The translations under genes and the position numbers were made by a program. Of a stretch of 64,000 bases of DNA, positions 46,198 through 54,750 are shown piece after piece. Each line of letters begins with the position of its first letter. The first letter of the stretch is position 1. The notes under the pieces were generated by a model. It saw nothing but the letters and a program-made list of their open reading frames with translations, had not been told where the DNA came from and did no database searches. The stretch spans positions 1-64,000 of the forward strand of contig NZ_KQ948877.1 of assembly GCF_001514215.1 (NCBI RefSeq), given 5' to 3'. This DNA comes from Streptomyces bungoensis. Lineage in GTDB: Bacteria; Actinomycetota; Actinomycetes; Streptomycetales; Streptomycetaceae.

Positions 46198-48396
46198 TCA
46201 GCTCCTCACGAGGGTGGCGGCGGGGGCCGGGATGCGCTCCGCGAGCGGGATCACGGGCGGGATCGACTCGGGCGGCTCACCGAGCAGCACCCGGCGTACG
46301 ACGCGTTCGGCGGCGCGCCCGTCGTCGAACTGGCAGAACCGCGCGCGGAACGCGGCCCGCGCCGCCGTGGCCTCCCGGCCCGCGTAGGAGCCGTCCCGGA
46401 AGACGCGCGCCAGTTCCTCGGGCGTCCGGGCCACCGCGCCCGGCGGGGTCTCCATCAGGTCGAAGTAGACGCCGCGGGTCTCCCGGTAGACGTCCCAGTC
46501 GTCGGCGTACACGACGATCGGCCGGTCCAGGTTGGCGTAGTCGAACATGATCGACGAGTAGTCGGTGACCAGCGCGTCGGCGGCCAGGCACACGTCCTCG
46601 GACGAGCGGTGGGACGTGACGTCGATGATCCGGCCGCTGCCGTGCCGGCCGCCCCGGTCGTAGAAGTAGTGGGCGCGCAGCAGGACGACCACGTCCTCAC
46701 CGGCCGCCCGGCAGAAGGCCTCCAGGTCCAGGCCGGTCTCGAACCCGGTGTGGTAGTCGCGGTGGGTGGGCGCGTACAGGACGGCCGTGCTGCCCTGCGG
46801 GATGCCCAGCTCGCTGCGGATGCGCGCCACGTCGTCCGCCGTCGCCGTGCAGTACACGTCGTTGCGCGGATAGCCGTACTCGAGGATCTCGTGGGCGCCG
46901 GGGAAGGCCCGCTCCCACATCTCGGTGGAGTGCCGGTTGGAGGCGAGGTTGTAGTCCCAGCGGTCCACCCGGGCCAGCAGCCTGGCGAAGCTCCCGGTCG
47001 CCGCCGCCACCACCGGGTACGCCGCCTGGTCGACGCCCATCCGCTTCAGCGGGGTGCCGTGCTGGGTCTGCAGGTGCACGCTGCCGGGGCGCTTGACCAC
47101 GGCGTCCGCGAAGTTGGCGTTGTTGACCAGGTACGTGGCGCGGGCCAGCACCTCCCAGTAGCGGCGCGAGCCGATCACCGCGTGGTCGACGCCCTCCGGC
47201 ATCGCGTGGACCTGGTCGGCCTCGACCAGGAACACCGAGCGGATGTGCGGGGCGAGTTCGCGGGCCTTGGCATGGATCGCGGCCGGGTTGCAGGCGTAGC
47301 CCCGGCCCCAGTAGGCGCAGAACACCGCCAGGTCCGGGTCGAGCGGGCGGCGCAGTTGCCGGGCGTAGTGCAGCCGGGTGCGCAGCGCGCGGGGGCGCGG
47401 GACGCGGGCCGCCGCGCCGGCCGAGACCCGGTTGACGCCCCGCAGCGCGCGGAACGCCGTGTACGCGCCCGCCGCCAGCAGCCGGTGCTGCACGCCCAGG
47501 CTGCCGGCCGGGGCCTGGTACCCCGCGGGCCGGTGCGCCCGGTACAGCCGCCCGGCGCGGCGGAAGAACGCCCGGTGCCCGGAGGGCAGCCGCTCCGGCC
47601 GGGACGCCGTCTTCAGCACCAGGGTGAACAGCTGCTCGAAGAGCGCCCGGGTCCGGTCGGCCGCCAGGCCCTGCGCGGCGGCCCGGGCCAGCGCCGACTC
47701 CACCTGCTCCAGCAGGGCGTGCTGGTGCGGCCCGGGCAGGTTGAGCCGGCTGCCCTGCCGGCGCAGCCGGTGCCGTACGACGGCCTGGCGCAGCACCGCG
47801 AGCCGCCCGGCGGCCGGCATGATCCGCCCGGCCCAGCCGACGTCCGTGAAGTACCCGTCGGGAAAAGCGAGTTCGTGCTCGGTCAGGAAGGCCCGGCGGT
47901 AGACGGCGCTCCACGCGGGCAGGGCCACACCGGTCAGCTCCGGGCACTCCTCCGGCGCGAAGGCCCCCCGCGGGGCCCCCGACAGCAGTGGGGCCGCGGG
48001 ACGGGTCGGCTCGCCCTCCCACCAGGGGGTCCGCTCGTGCTCGGCGTAGAGCACGTCCGGATCGGCGGTCTCCGCCAGCCGCGCGTCCAGTGCCGCCAGC
48101 GCGCCCGGCAGCAGCAGGTCGTCGCCGTCGAGGAAGAGCACGTACGCCCCGGTCGCCGCCGCCACCCCGGCGTTGCGCGCCCCGCTCAGGCCGGCCGCCG
48201 GCGGCGAGTCGACCGGGACCACCCGGGAGTCCCGCTCGGCGTGTCCGGCGGCGACCGCGGCGGCCGGGGCGTCGGGGCCGTCGCAGACCGGGATCAGCTC
48301 CAGGTCGCCGAAGGACTGACCGAGGACGGAGTCCAGCGCCTGGGACAGCCGGCCGGCTACCCCGTGGGACGGGACGATGATGGTGAAGCGGGGCAT
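46198..48396 (-). CDS. TagF-like bifunctional polymerase (copy 3)
   Basis: 732 residues. GT2 domain: MPRFTIIVPSHGVAGRL, a less typical VCDGPDAPAA in place of DD.S.D, and YVLFLDGDDLLLPG. The glycerophosphotransferase-type domain is complete: LQTQHGTPLKRMGVDQ (His446), VLLRAHYFYDRGG (about His574) and LVTDYSSIMFDYANLDRP. It is closest to copy 1 in this half and the best candidate for an active polymerase. The ATG at 48396 fits the MPRF start shared by paralogues. It is the middle gene of the three-paralogue operon. Confidence 0.87.
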   Translation of the reverse strand: MPRFTIIVPSHGVAGRLSQALDSVLGQSFGDLELIPVCDGPDAPAAAVAAGHAERDSRVVPVDSPPAAGLSGARNAGVAAATGAYVLFLDGDDLLLPGALAALDARLAETADPDVLYAEHERTPWWEGEPTRPAAPLLSGAPRGAFAPEECPELTGVALPAWSAVYRRAFLTEHELAFPDGYFTDVGWAGRIMPAAGRLAVLRQAVVRHRLRRQGSRLNLPGPHQHALLEQVESALARAAAQGLAADRTRALFEQLFTLVLKTASRPERLPSGHRAFFRRAGRLYRAHRPAGYQAPAGSLGVQHRLLAAGAYTAFRALRGVNRVSAGAAARVPRPRALRTRLHYARQLRRPLDPDLAVFCAYWGRGYACNPAAIHAKARELAPHIRSVFLVEADQVHAMPEGVDHAVIGSRRYWEVLARATYLVNNANFADAVVKRPGSVHLQTQHGTPLKRMGVDQAAYPVVAAATGSFARLLARVDRWDYNLASNRHSTEMWERAFPGAHEILEYGYPRNDVYCTATADDVARIRSELGIPQGSTAVLYAPTHRDYHTGFETGLDLEAFCRAAGEDVVVLLRAHYFYDRGGRHGSGRIIDVTSHRSSEDVCLAADALVTDYSSIMFDYANLDRPIVVYADDWDVYRETRGVYFDLMETPPGAVARTPEELARVFRDGSYAGREATAARAAFRARFCQFDDGRAAERVVRRVLLGEPPESIPPVIPLAERIPAPAATLVRS

Positions 48397-48521
48397 TCTG
48401 CTCTTTCTGTTGTCATGCGGACGCGGTGGGGCCGCCCCGTGGGACGCCAGGCGGACGGCCGGACCGGAGTGGGCCGCGTCGTGCCGAGGGGCATGGGAAC
48501 TCCCGCTGGGTCCAACGGTGT

Positions 48522-50786
48522 TCAGCGGCCCTCGGTGACGGGACGCGGGCCGGAAGGTTGCGGCACGCGGGCGAGCGGCGCCCGCGCGAGGGCGGCGGCC
48601 GCCGACGGCACCGGCCGGCGGTCGGCGAGCGGTACGAACGCCGGCAGCCCCGCCGTCTCCCCCAGCACGACGTGCCGGACGACCCGCTCGGCGGCCCGCC
48701 CGTCGTCGTACGGGCAGAACCGCTCGCGGAACGCGGCCCGCAGCTCGGCGGAGCGGGAGCCGTGCCAGTGGCCGGTCGCGAAGAGGTCGATCAGCTCGTC
48801 CTCGCTGCGGGCCACCGCTCCCGGCGGGAAGGCGCGCAGGTCGAAGTAGGCGCCGCGGGCGGCCTCGAACGCCTCCCAGTCCTCGGCGTGCACGACGATC
48901 GGCCGGTCCAGGTTGGCGTAGTCGAACATCAGCGGGGAGTAGTCCGTGACCAGCGCGTCCGACGCCAGGCACAGCGACGGCAGGTCCGGGTGGCCGCCGA
49001 CGTCGACGATCCGGCCGCCCGGCCCGGGGGAGAGGCGCCCGGCGGCCTGCGGGAGGCGGGCCAGGACCACGAAGCGCGGGCCCAGGCGGCGCACGATCCG
49101 CTCCAGGTCCAGCGGCGGGGGCTGGGTACGGCGGTGGTCGCGGTGCGCGGGCGCGTACAGGAGCGCCACCGAGTCCTCCGGGACGCCCAGCGACTCGCGC
49201 AGCCGGGCCACGTCCGCCGGCGTGGCCCGCTGGAGGACGTCGTTGCGCGGGCTGCCGTACTCCAGCGTGGTGTAGCGGCCCGGGAGGACCCGCTCCCAGG
49301 TCAGGGTGGAGTGGCGGTTGCCGGACAGGACGTAGTCCCACTGGTCGACGCCCCGCAGCAGCTCCTCGAAGTCGGTGTCCCGGGCCGCCGCCGGGCGCTC
49401 CTGCAGGTCCAGGCCCTGGTGCCCGAGCGGGGTGCCCTGCCGGGTCTGCACGAACACCTGGCCGGGGCGCTTGCGCACCCGCCGGCCGAGGGCGGTGTCG
49501 CTCACCAGGTACCGGGAGCGGGCCAGTGCCGTCCAGTACGCGGCCGTGCCCGGGCGCAGCCGGCGCGGGCCCGGCGAGGCGGCCGCCCGGTGCCCGGGGC
49601 CGTCGATCCAGGCGGTGCGGACGTGCGGGGCGTGCGTCCGGAACGCCTCCTCCAGCGCGCCCGGATCGCAGGCGTGGCCCCGGCCGTCGTCGGCGGCGAA
49701 CACCGCGCGGTCCGGCCTGAGGGGCAGCCGCAGCTGGATCCGGTAGTGCAGCCGCAGCGCGGCCGTCCTGAGGGCGCGGGCGAGTTTCACCGCCGCTTTC
49801 AGCGCCCGCCGGCGGGCGGCCGAGGCCAGCCGCAGGGCGCGGAAGGTGCGGTGCAGGCCGAACCGGACCAGGGCGTGCCGCAGCCGGGCGCGCAGCGGCG
49901 CCCTGGTGCCCGGGACCCGGTAGCGGCGGTGGTGGGCGCCGGCCCGGCGCAGGAACTCGGCCCGGCTGCGGCGCGGCAGCCGGTCCCGCTTGGTGAACAC
50001 CACGATGTAGTGGTCGATCATCCGGCGGAACAGGTCCGGCCGCCAGCGGGCCAGTTCGGGCCGCTGCTCGACGTAGGCGAACACCCGCTCGTACTGGTCG
50101 AAGATGTCGAAGTGGCGCCGGCTGGTGGTGCCGAGGATGTTGCCCTGCCGGCGCTGCCGGTAGTGCACGCACACCCGGTCCAGGGTGGCGAGGGACTCGG
50201 CCGCCATCAGGGCCGGGAAGGTCCAGGGGGTGTCCTCGTAGTACCCGGGCGGGAACCTGAGGCCCTGCTCCTCGACGAACTCCCGCCGGTACGCCTTGTT
50301 CCACGCCACCATCAGCACGCGCAGCAGCCCCGGCCGGTCCGCCAGGCGGAACGGCGCCGGGCCCTCCTCGGTGAGGGGGGCGGCCGTCTGGTTGCGGATC
50401 ACCTCGCCGTTCCAGAAGGCGCGCGCGTAGTCGTAGACCAGCACGTCCGGCCCGCCGGTCTCCTCGATCCGGCCGGCGATCGCGCGCAGCGCGTGCGGGG
50501 TGAGGGTGTCGTCGCCGTCCAGGAACACCAGGTAGTCGCCCGTCGCCTCGGCCATCCCCGCGTTGCGGGCGCGGCCGAGCCCCTGGTTCTCGGCGAGGTG
50601 GACGGCCCTCACGCGCGTGTCGCGGGCCGCGTACTCGTCGATCAGCACGCCGCAGGCGTCCGGGGAGCAGTCGTCGACGGCGATCAGTTCCAGATCGGGG
50701 TACGACTGCGACAGCACCGAGTCCAGGCACTCGGAGAGGTACGCCTGGACCTTGTACGCGGGGACAATGACACTGAACCTGGGCAA
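48522..50786 (-). CDS. TagF-like bifunctional polymerase (copy 4), TTG start, active-site His lost
   Basis: 754 residues when started at the TTG at 50786, which gives the MPRFSVIVPAYKVQAYLSEC opening shared with the other copies; an upstream ATG at 50828 would add 14 unrelated residues. The GT2 domain is intact (VDDCSPDACG, YLVFLDGDDTLTP). In the second domain the motif reads QTRQGTPLGHQG (Gln450 in place of His, Lys also lost) and the second His region is VVLARLPQAAG with no His, although LVTDYSPLMFDYANLDRP remains. The glycerophosphotransferase domain may be inactive. First gene of the three-paralogue operon. Confidence 0.8.
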   Translation of the reverse strand: MPRFSVIVPAYKVQAYLSECLDSVLSQSYPDLELIAVDDCSPDACGVLIDEYAARDTRVRAVHLAENQGLGRARNAGMAEATGDYLVFLDGDDTLTPHALRAIAGRIEETGGPDVLVYDYARAFWNGEVIRNQTAAPLTEEGPAPFRLADRPGLLRVLMVAWNKAYRREFVEEQGLRFPPGYYEDTPWTFPALMAAESLATLDRVCVHYRQRRQGNILGTTSRRHFDIFDQYERVFAYVEQRPELARWRPDLFRRMIDHYIVVFTKRDRLPRRSRAEFLRRAGAHHRRYRVPGTRAPLRARLRHALVRFGLHRTFRALRLASAARRRALKAAVKLARALRTAALRLHYRIQLRLPLRPDRAVFAADDGRGHACDPGALEEAFRTHAPHVRTAWIDGPGHRAAASPGPRRLRPGTAAYWTALARSRYLVSDTALGRRVRKRPGQVFVQTRQGTPLGHQGLDLQERPAAARDTDFEELLRGVDQWDYVLSGNRHSTLTWERVLPGRYTTLEYGSPRNDVLQRATPADVARLRESLGVPEDSVALLYAPAHRDHRRTQPPPLDLERIVRRLGPRFVVLARLPQAAGRLSPGPGGRIVDVGGHPDLPSLCLASDALVTDYSPLMFDYANLDRPIVVHAEDWEAFEAARGAYFDLRAFPPGAVARSEDELIDLFATGHWHGSRSAELRAAFRERFCPYDDGRAAERVVRHVVLGETAGLPAFVPLADRRPVPSAAAALARAPLARVPQPSGPRPVTEGR

Positions 50787-50888
50787 GGGACATCCATGGG
50801 TCGTCGGCGCGGGCGTTCTGCCCGGCAACGGCCGATGGAGTGAATTGGTTACGGTTCCTCAGCCGTCCGGGGGACGGCGCGGGACCGC

Positions 50889-50920
50889 CGAGGGGCGGGC
50901 CGCCGGCGGCCCGCCCCTCG
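50889..50920. terminator. 32-bp perfect palindrome after sugar ABC operon
   Basis: A perfect GC-only palindrome of two 16-base arms (left arm CGAGGGGCGGGCCGCC) with no loop, 19 bp beyond the permease stop and before the paralogue operon. It probably terminates the importer operon. Confidence 0.7.
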
Positions 50921-50939
50921 AAGAACGCCCGGTACCGGC

Positions 50940-51851
50940 CTACTTGACCGCGCCGGCCATCACCCCCGACACGAACTGCCGCTGGAACGCGAAGAACACG
51001 GCCAGCGGGATCACCATCGAGATGAACGCGCCGGGCGCCAGCACGTCGATGTTGTTCCCGAACTGCCGTACCTGCGTCTGCAGCGCCACCGTGATCGGCT
51101 GCGAACCGGACTTGGTGAACACCAGCGCGACCAGCATGTCGTTCCACACCCACAGGAACTGGAAGATGCCGAGGCTCGCGATCGCGGGCCCGCCGAGCGG
51201 CATCACCACCCGGGCGAACAGGCGCAGTTCACCCGCACCGTCCAGCCGGGCGGCCTCCAGCAGCTCGCGCGGGATCTCCGCGAAGAAGTTCCGCAGCAGG
51301 AACACCGCGAAGGGCAGGCCGAAGCCGACGTGGAACAGGATCACCCCGAGGATCGACCCGAACAGGCCGATCTTCCCGAACAGTTCGGCGATCGGGATGA
51401 GCGCCACCTGGACGGGCACCACCAGCAGGCTGACCACGCCGAGGAACCACCAGTCACGGCCCGGGAACTCCATCCACGCGAACGCGTAGCCGGCCAGCGA
51501 GCCGATCACCACGACCAGGACCGTCGCGGGCACCGTGATCAGCACCGTGTTCACCAGGGAGCCGGTGATGTCGCCGTTCTCCAGCAGCTTCTGGTAGCTG
51601 TCGAAGGTCAGCTGGGACGGCTTGCCGAACACCGTCCACCAGCCGCTCGCGCTCATGTCGCCCGGCGCGCGCAGCGAGGAGATGAGCAGGCCGATGGTCG
51701 GCACCAGCCAGAACAGGCCCACCACGAGCAGGAAGACCCGCACCAGGCCGCCGCTGAGCCGTCCCGCGATCCGCGACCCGAGTGACTCCCGGGCCGGTGC
51801 CACGGGGCCGGGGGACGTCGTCTTGCCGATGCTTCCGAGGGTCGCCGTCAT
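50940..51851 (-). CDS. Sugar ABC importer permease (MalG-type)
   Basis: 303-residue six-helix permease of the carbohydrate uptake-1 family, with the EAA loop ELLEAARLDGAGELRLFARVVMPLGGPA that docks the ATPase. TM segments include VRVFLLVVGLFWLVPTIGLLI and VIPLAVFFAFQRQFVSG. It overlaps the MalF-type gene by 4 bp. No ATP-binding gene is in the operon; Streptomyces importers of this type share the MsiK ATPase encoded elsewhere (established knowledge). Substrate unknown, an oligosaccharide being likely. Confidence 0.9.
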   Translation of the reverse strand: MTATLGSIGKTTSPGPVAPARESLGSRIAGRLSGGLVRVFLLVVGLFWLVPTIGLLISSLRAPGDMSASGWWTVFGKPSQLTFDSYQKLLENGDITGSLVNTVLITVPATVLVVVIGSLAGYAFAWMEFPGRDWWFLGVVSLLVVPVQVALIPIAELFGKIGLFGSILGVILFHVGFGLPFAVFLLRNFFAEIPRELLEAARLDGAGELRLFARVVMPLGGPAIASLGIFQFLWVWNDMLVALVFTKSGSQPITVALQTQVRQFGNNIDVLAPGAFISMVIPLAVFFAFQRQFVSGVMAGAVK

Positions 51852-53191
51852 CGCCTGACCTCCCGCCGCAGCCTGCGGATGTTGAACAGCATCACCGGGA
51901 TCACCAGCAGCAGCAGGAACACCGCGATCGCGCTCGCGATGCCGGGCTGGCCCTCCGCGAAGCCCTTGCGGTACAGCTCCAGGGCCAGCACGTTGGCGTC
52001 GTCCTGGGAGGAGCCGGGGGCGATGATGTAGACGAGGTCGAACACCTTCAGCACGTTGATCATCAGCGTGACGACGACCACCGCGAGGACCGGCGCGAGC
52101 AGCGGCACGGTGACCTTGCGGAACACCTGCCACTCGTTGGCCCCGTCCACCCGCGCGGCCTCCAGCAGTTCCCGGGGCACGCCCGCGAGCCCCGCCGCGA
52201 TCAGCACCATCGCGAAACCGGCCCACATCCACACGTACGACCCGATGATGGCCGGGGTGACCAGCGACGGGCCGAGCCAGTCGACGCCGTTGTACGGCTC
52301 CCTGAAGTTGCTCGCGGGCAGCCGCAGCCGGGCGCCGTCGGCCGCCGCCGGCAGCGTGAAGGTGCCGTCGGCGGCCGCCTCGGCGGATGCCACCACCGTG
52401 CCGCCCTTCACCGCCTCGATCCGCATCCCGGCGTAGCCCAGTTCGGACGGGTCGGGCGCGCCCAGCCTGCCGACGCCCTTGCCGCGCGTGAAGTCCTGCC
52501 AGGTGGTGCCGGTGATCCTCCCCGGCTCCGCCTTCGCCGCCACCGCCCGCTCGGCGTCGCCGGGCATCTGGTCGGGTGCGACACCGACGAGCGGCAGGGC
52601 GACCGGCTGCCCGGCCCGCACGGCGGACCTGGTGAGGAAGCCGCCGCCCTGCGGCACGAGCGGCGACTCGCGGCCCGGGTGCGCCCTGGGGAACGCCGAC
52701 GACGAGGCGAAGGTGTCGTGCACCCCCACCCACACCGCGTTGGCGACGCCCTTGTCCGGGTCCTGGTCGTACACCAGCCGGAAGATGATCCCGGCCGCCA
52801 GCATCGAGATCGCCATCGGCATGAAGACGACCAGCTTGAACGCCGTTCCCCAGCGCACCCGTTCGGTCAGCACCGCGAAGACCAGACCCAGCGCGGTGGA
52901 GACGGCGGGCGCGAACACCACCCAGATGACGTTGTTCTTCAGGGCGGTGCGGATGCCGTCGTCCGTGAAGATCGCCTTGTAGTTGTCGATCCCGGCGAAA
53001 CCGTCGCCGTTCGCGTCGTAGAGGCTGCGGACGATCGAGTACCCGATCGGGTAGACCACGAGCGCGCCCAGCAGCACCAGGGCCGGCAGCAGGAACAGGG
53101 CTGCCACGGCCTTGCGGGTGCCGGTCACGCTCTTGCGGCTCCTGGGTGCGGCCGGGCCCGGTGAGGCCCCGGCCGCCGCTGCCGACGCCAT
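51848..53191 (-). CDS. Sugar ABC importer permease (MalF-type) with large extracytoplasmic insertion
   Basis: 447-residue permease; the EAA loop ELLEAARVDGANEWQVFRKVTVPLLAP is intact. Between helix 3 (MAISMLAAGIIFRLVYDQD) and helix 4 (VTPAIIGSYVWMWAGFAMVL) lies an extracytoplasmic segment of about 150 residues (about 170-320), where most relatives have 15-30. It includes beta-rich stretches such as VVASAEAAADGTFTLP. By analogy to the MalF P2 loop it may contact the binding protein. It lies between the lipoprotein and the MalG-type gene. Confidence 0.88.
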   Translation of the reverse strand: MASAAAAGASPGPAAPRSRKSVTGTRKAVAALFLLPALVLLGALVVYPIGYSIVRSLYDANGDGFAGIDNYKAIFTDDGIRTALKNNVIWVVFAPAVSTALGLVFAVLTERVRWGTAFKLVVFMPMAISMLAAGIIFRLVYDQDPDKGVANAVWVGVHDTFASSSAFPRAHPGRESPLVPQGGGFLTRSAVRAGQPVALPLVGVAPDQMPGDAERAVAAKAEPGRITGTTWQDFTRGKGVGRLGAPDPSELGYAGMRIEAVKGGTVVASAEAAADGTFTLPAAADGARLRLPASNFREPYNGVDWLGPSLVTPAIIGSYVWMWAGFAMVLIAAGLAGVPRELLEAARVDGANEWQVFRKVTVPLLAPVLAVVVVTLMINVLKVFDLVYIIAPGSSQDDANVLALELYRKGFAEGQPGIASAIAVFLLLLVIPVMLFNIRRLRREVRR

Positions 53192-53198
53192 CGCCGGA

Positions 53199-54581
53199 TC
53201 AGCCCCCGTTCCCGTACGCGGCCGCCGCGTCCTTCTCCAGCTTCGCCTGCGCGCCCGCGACGTCCTTCGGGTTCTTCAGGAAGTCCTGCAGGTCCTTCCA
53301 CTCGCCCTTGCCCGGCGTGCCGCCGAACGCCTGCGGGGCCTGGTCGGACATGTCGAAGCGGAAGTCGTCGCCGGACGCGATCAGCGCCTTGGCGATCTTG
53401 CGCTGCACCTCGTTCGGGTACGCGGAGTCCGGCACGTTCTTGTTCGGCGAGAGGTAACCGCCCAGCTTGGCCTGGATGGTCGCCGCGTCCGGGGAGGCCA
53501 GCCAGGTGGCCAGCGCCTGCGCCGCCTTGGAGTCCTTCAGCACGACGGCCGCGTCACCGCCGGAGACCACCGGGGCGGCGGAGCCCACGGCCGGGAAGGG
53601 GAACACCTTCGCGTCCGTGCCCACCTTCGCCTTGGTGTCACCGATGTTGACCTGCGCGAAGTCGCCCTCGTAGACCATCGCCGCCTTCGGCTGGTCGCCG
53701 CCGGTGAAGGTCTGCGTGACGGAGGCCGGGAACTCGGTCTGCAGCGCGCCGTCCGCGCCGCCCGCCACGTAGTCCTTCTTGCCCCAGACCTGGGCGAGCG
53801 TGGTGAGCGCCTGCTTCACCGACGGGTCGGTCCACTTGATCTTGTGCTGGGCGAGCTGGTCGTACTTCTCGGGGCCCGCCTGCGACAGATAGACGTTCTC
53901 GAACCAGTCCGTCAGCGTCCAGCCGTCCGCGCCGCCGACCGAGAACGGCGTCACACCCGAGTCGTACACCGCCTGCGCGGCGGTCAGCAGCTCCTGCCAG
54001 GTCTTCGGCTCCTTGGCGCCCGCGTTGCCGAACGCCTTGGTGTTGTACCAGATCAGCGACTTGTTGGCGGCCTTGTAGTAGACGCCGTACTGCTTGCCGT
54101 CGACCTTGCCGATGTCCTGCCAGCCCTGCGAGTAGTTCTTCTGGAGCTCCTTGACCGCCTCCGGGCCGAGCGGCTTGGCCCACTTCTTGTCCACGGCCTG
54201 CCTGATCGCGCCCGGCTGCGGCAGCAGGGCCACGTCCGGCGGCTGGCCGCCCGCGATCTTCGAGCCGAGGAAGTTGATGATCGGGTCCTGCGCGGGCACG
54301 AACGTCACCTTCGCGCCGGTGCGCTTCTCGAACTCGGCCAGCACCTGCTTGAAGTTCTTCTGCTCGGTGCCGGTCCAGACGGCGGCGACCTCCAGGCTCG
54401 CGCCGTTCAGCTTCGGCAGGGTCACGGTGGAGCCGGACGCGCTCGCCCCGCCGTCGCCCCCGCCGTCCCCGGACTTGCTGTCACCGCCGGAGCAGGCGGT
54501 GAGCGCGAGGGCCCCCGTCAGCAAGGCGGCGCCTGTGGTGACGGCCCTGTGGGTCCGGATCGTGCTGCTCTTACTGCGCAT
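53199..54581 (-). CDS. Sugar-binding lipoprotein of ABC importer
   Basis: 460-residue extracellular solute-binding protein (family 1). The signal peptide ends in the lipobox ALTACSGG, so it is lipid-anchored. The mature domain has typical features (KVTFVPAQDPIINFLGSK, WQELLTAAQAVYDSG, VSGGDAAVVLKDSKAAQALATWLAS). A GTG one codon earlier (54584) is an alternative start; GGGGAAG precedes both. First gene of the importer operon. Probably an oligosaccharide receptor; its identity is not clear. Confidence 0.92.
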   Translation of the reverse strand: MRSKSSTIRTHRAVTTGAALLTGALALTACSGGDSKSGDGGGDGGASASGSTVTLPKLNGASLEVAAVWTGTEQKNFKQVLAEFEKRTGAKVTFVPAQDPIINFLGSKIAGGQPPDVALLPQPGAIRQAVDKKWAKPLGPEAVKELQKNYSQGWQDIGKVDGKQYGVYYKAANKSLIWYNTKAFGNAGAKEPKTWQELLTAAQAVYDSGVTPFSVGGADGWTLTDWFENVYLSQAGPEKYDQLAQHKIKWTDPSVKQALTTLAQVWGKKDYVAGGADGALQTEFPASVTQTFTGGDQPKAAMVYEGDFAQVNIGDTKAKVGTDAKVFPFPAVGSAAPVVSGGDAAVVLKDSKAAQALATWLASPDAATIQAKLGGYLSPNKNVPDSAYPNEVQRKIAKALIASGDDFRFDMSDQAPQAFGGTPGKGEWKDLQDFLKNPKDVAGAQAKLEKDAAAAYGNGG

Positions 54582-54750
54582 CACTTCCCCGTTCGTCGTT
54601 CTTCGTTGAACGTCAGAACTCTGTCCCGTGCGCTCCGGTCTACGCCGGGCCGTCGGAGGGCGGCAAGAGCGCCTGCGCCGTCCGGCGGTTGATCGTGACC
54701 CGCTCGTGATCGGGGAGGCATGCGTGCCGGGGGGGGTGACTTCGGGCTTC

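Noticed and set aside
54640..54720. Near-palindrome GATCGTGAC/CGTGATC as a LacI-type operator for the sugar importer
   Set aside because: Arms are short and unevenly spaced and no LacI-family gene is present nearby; not enough to call.
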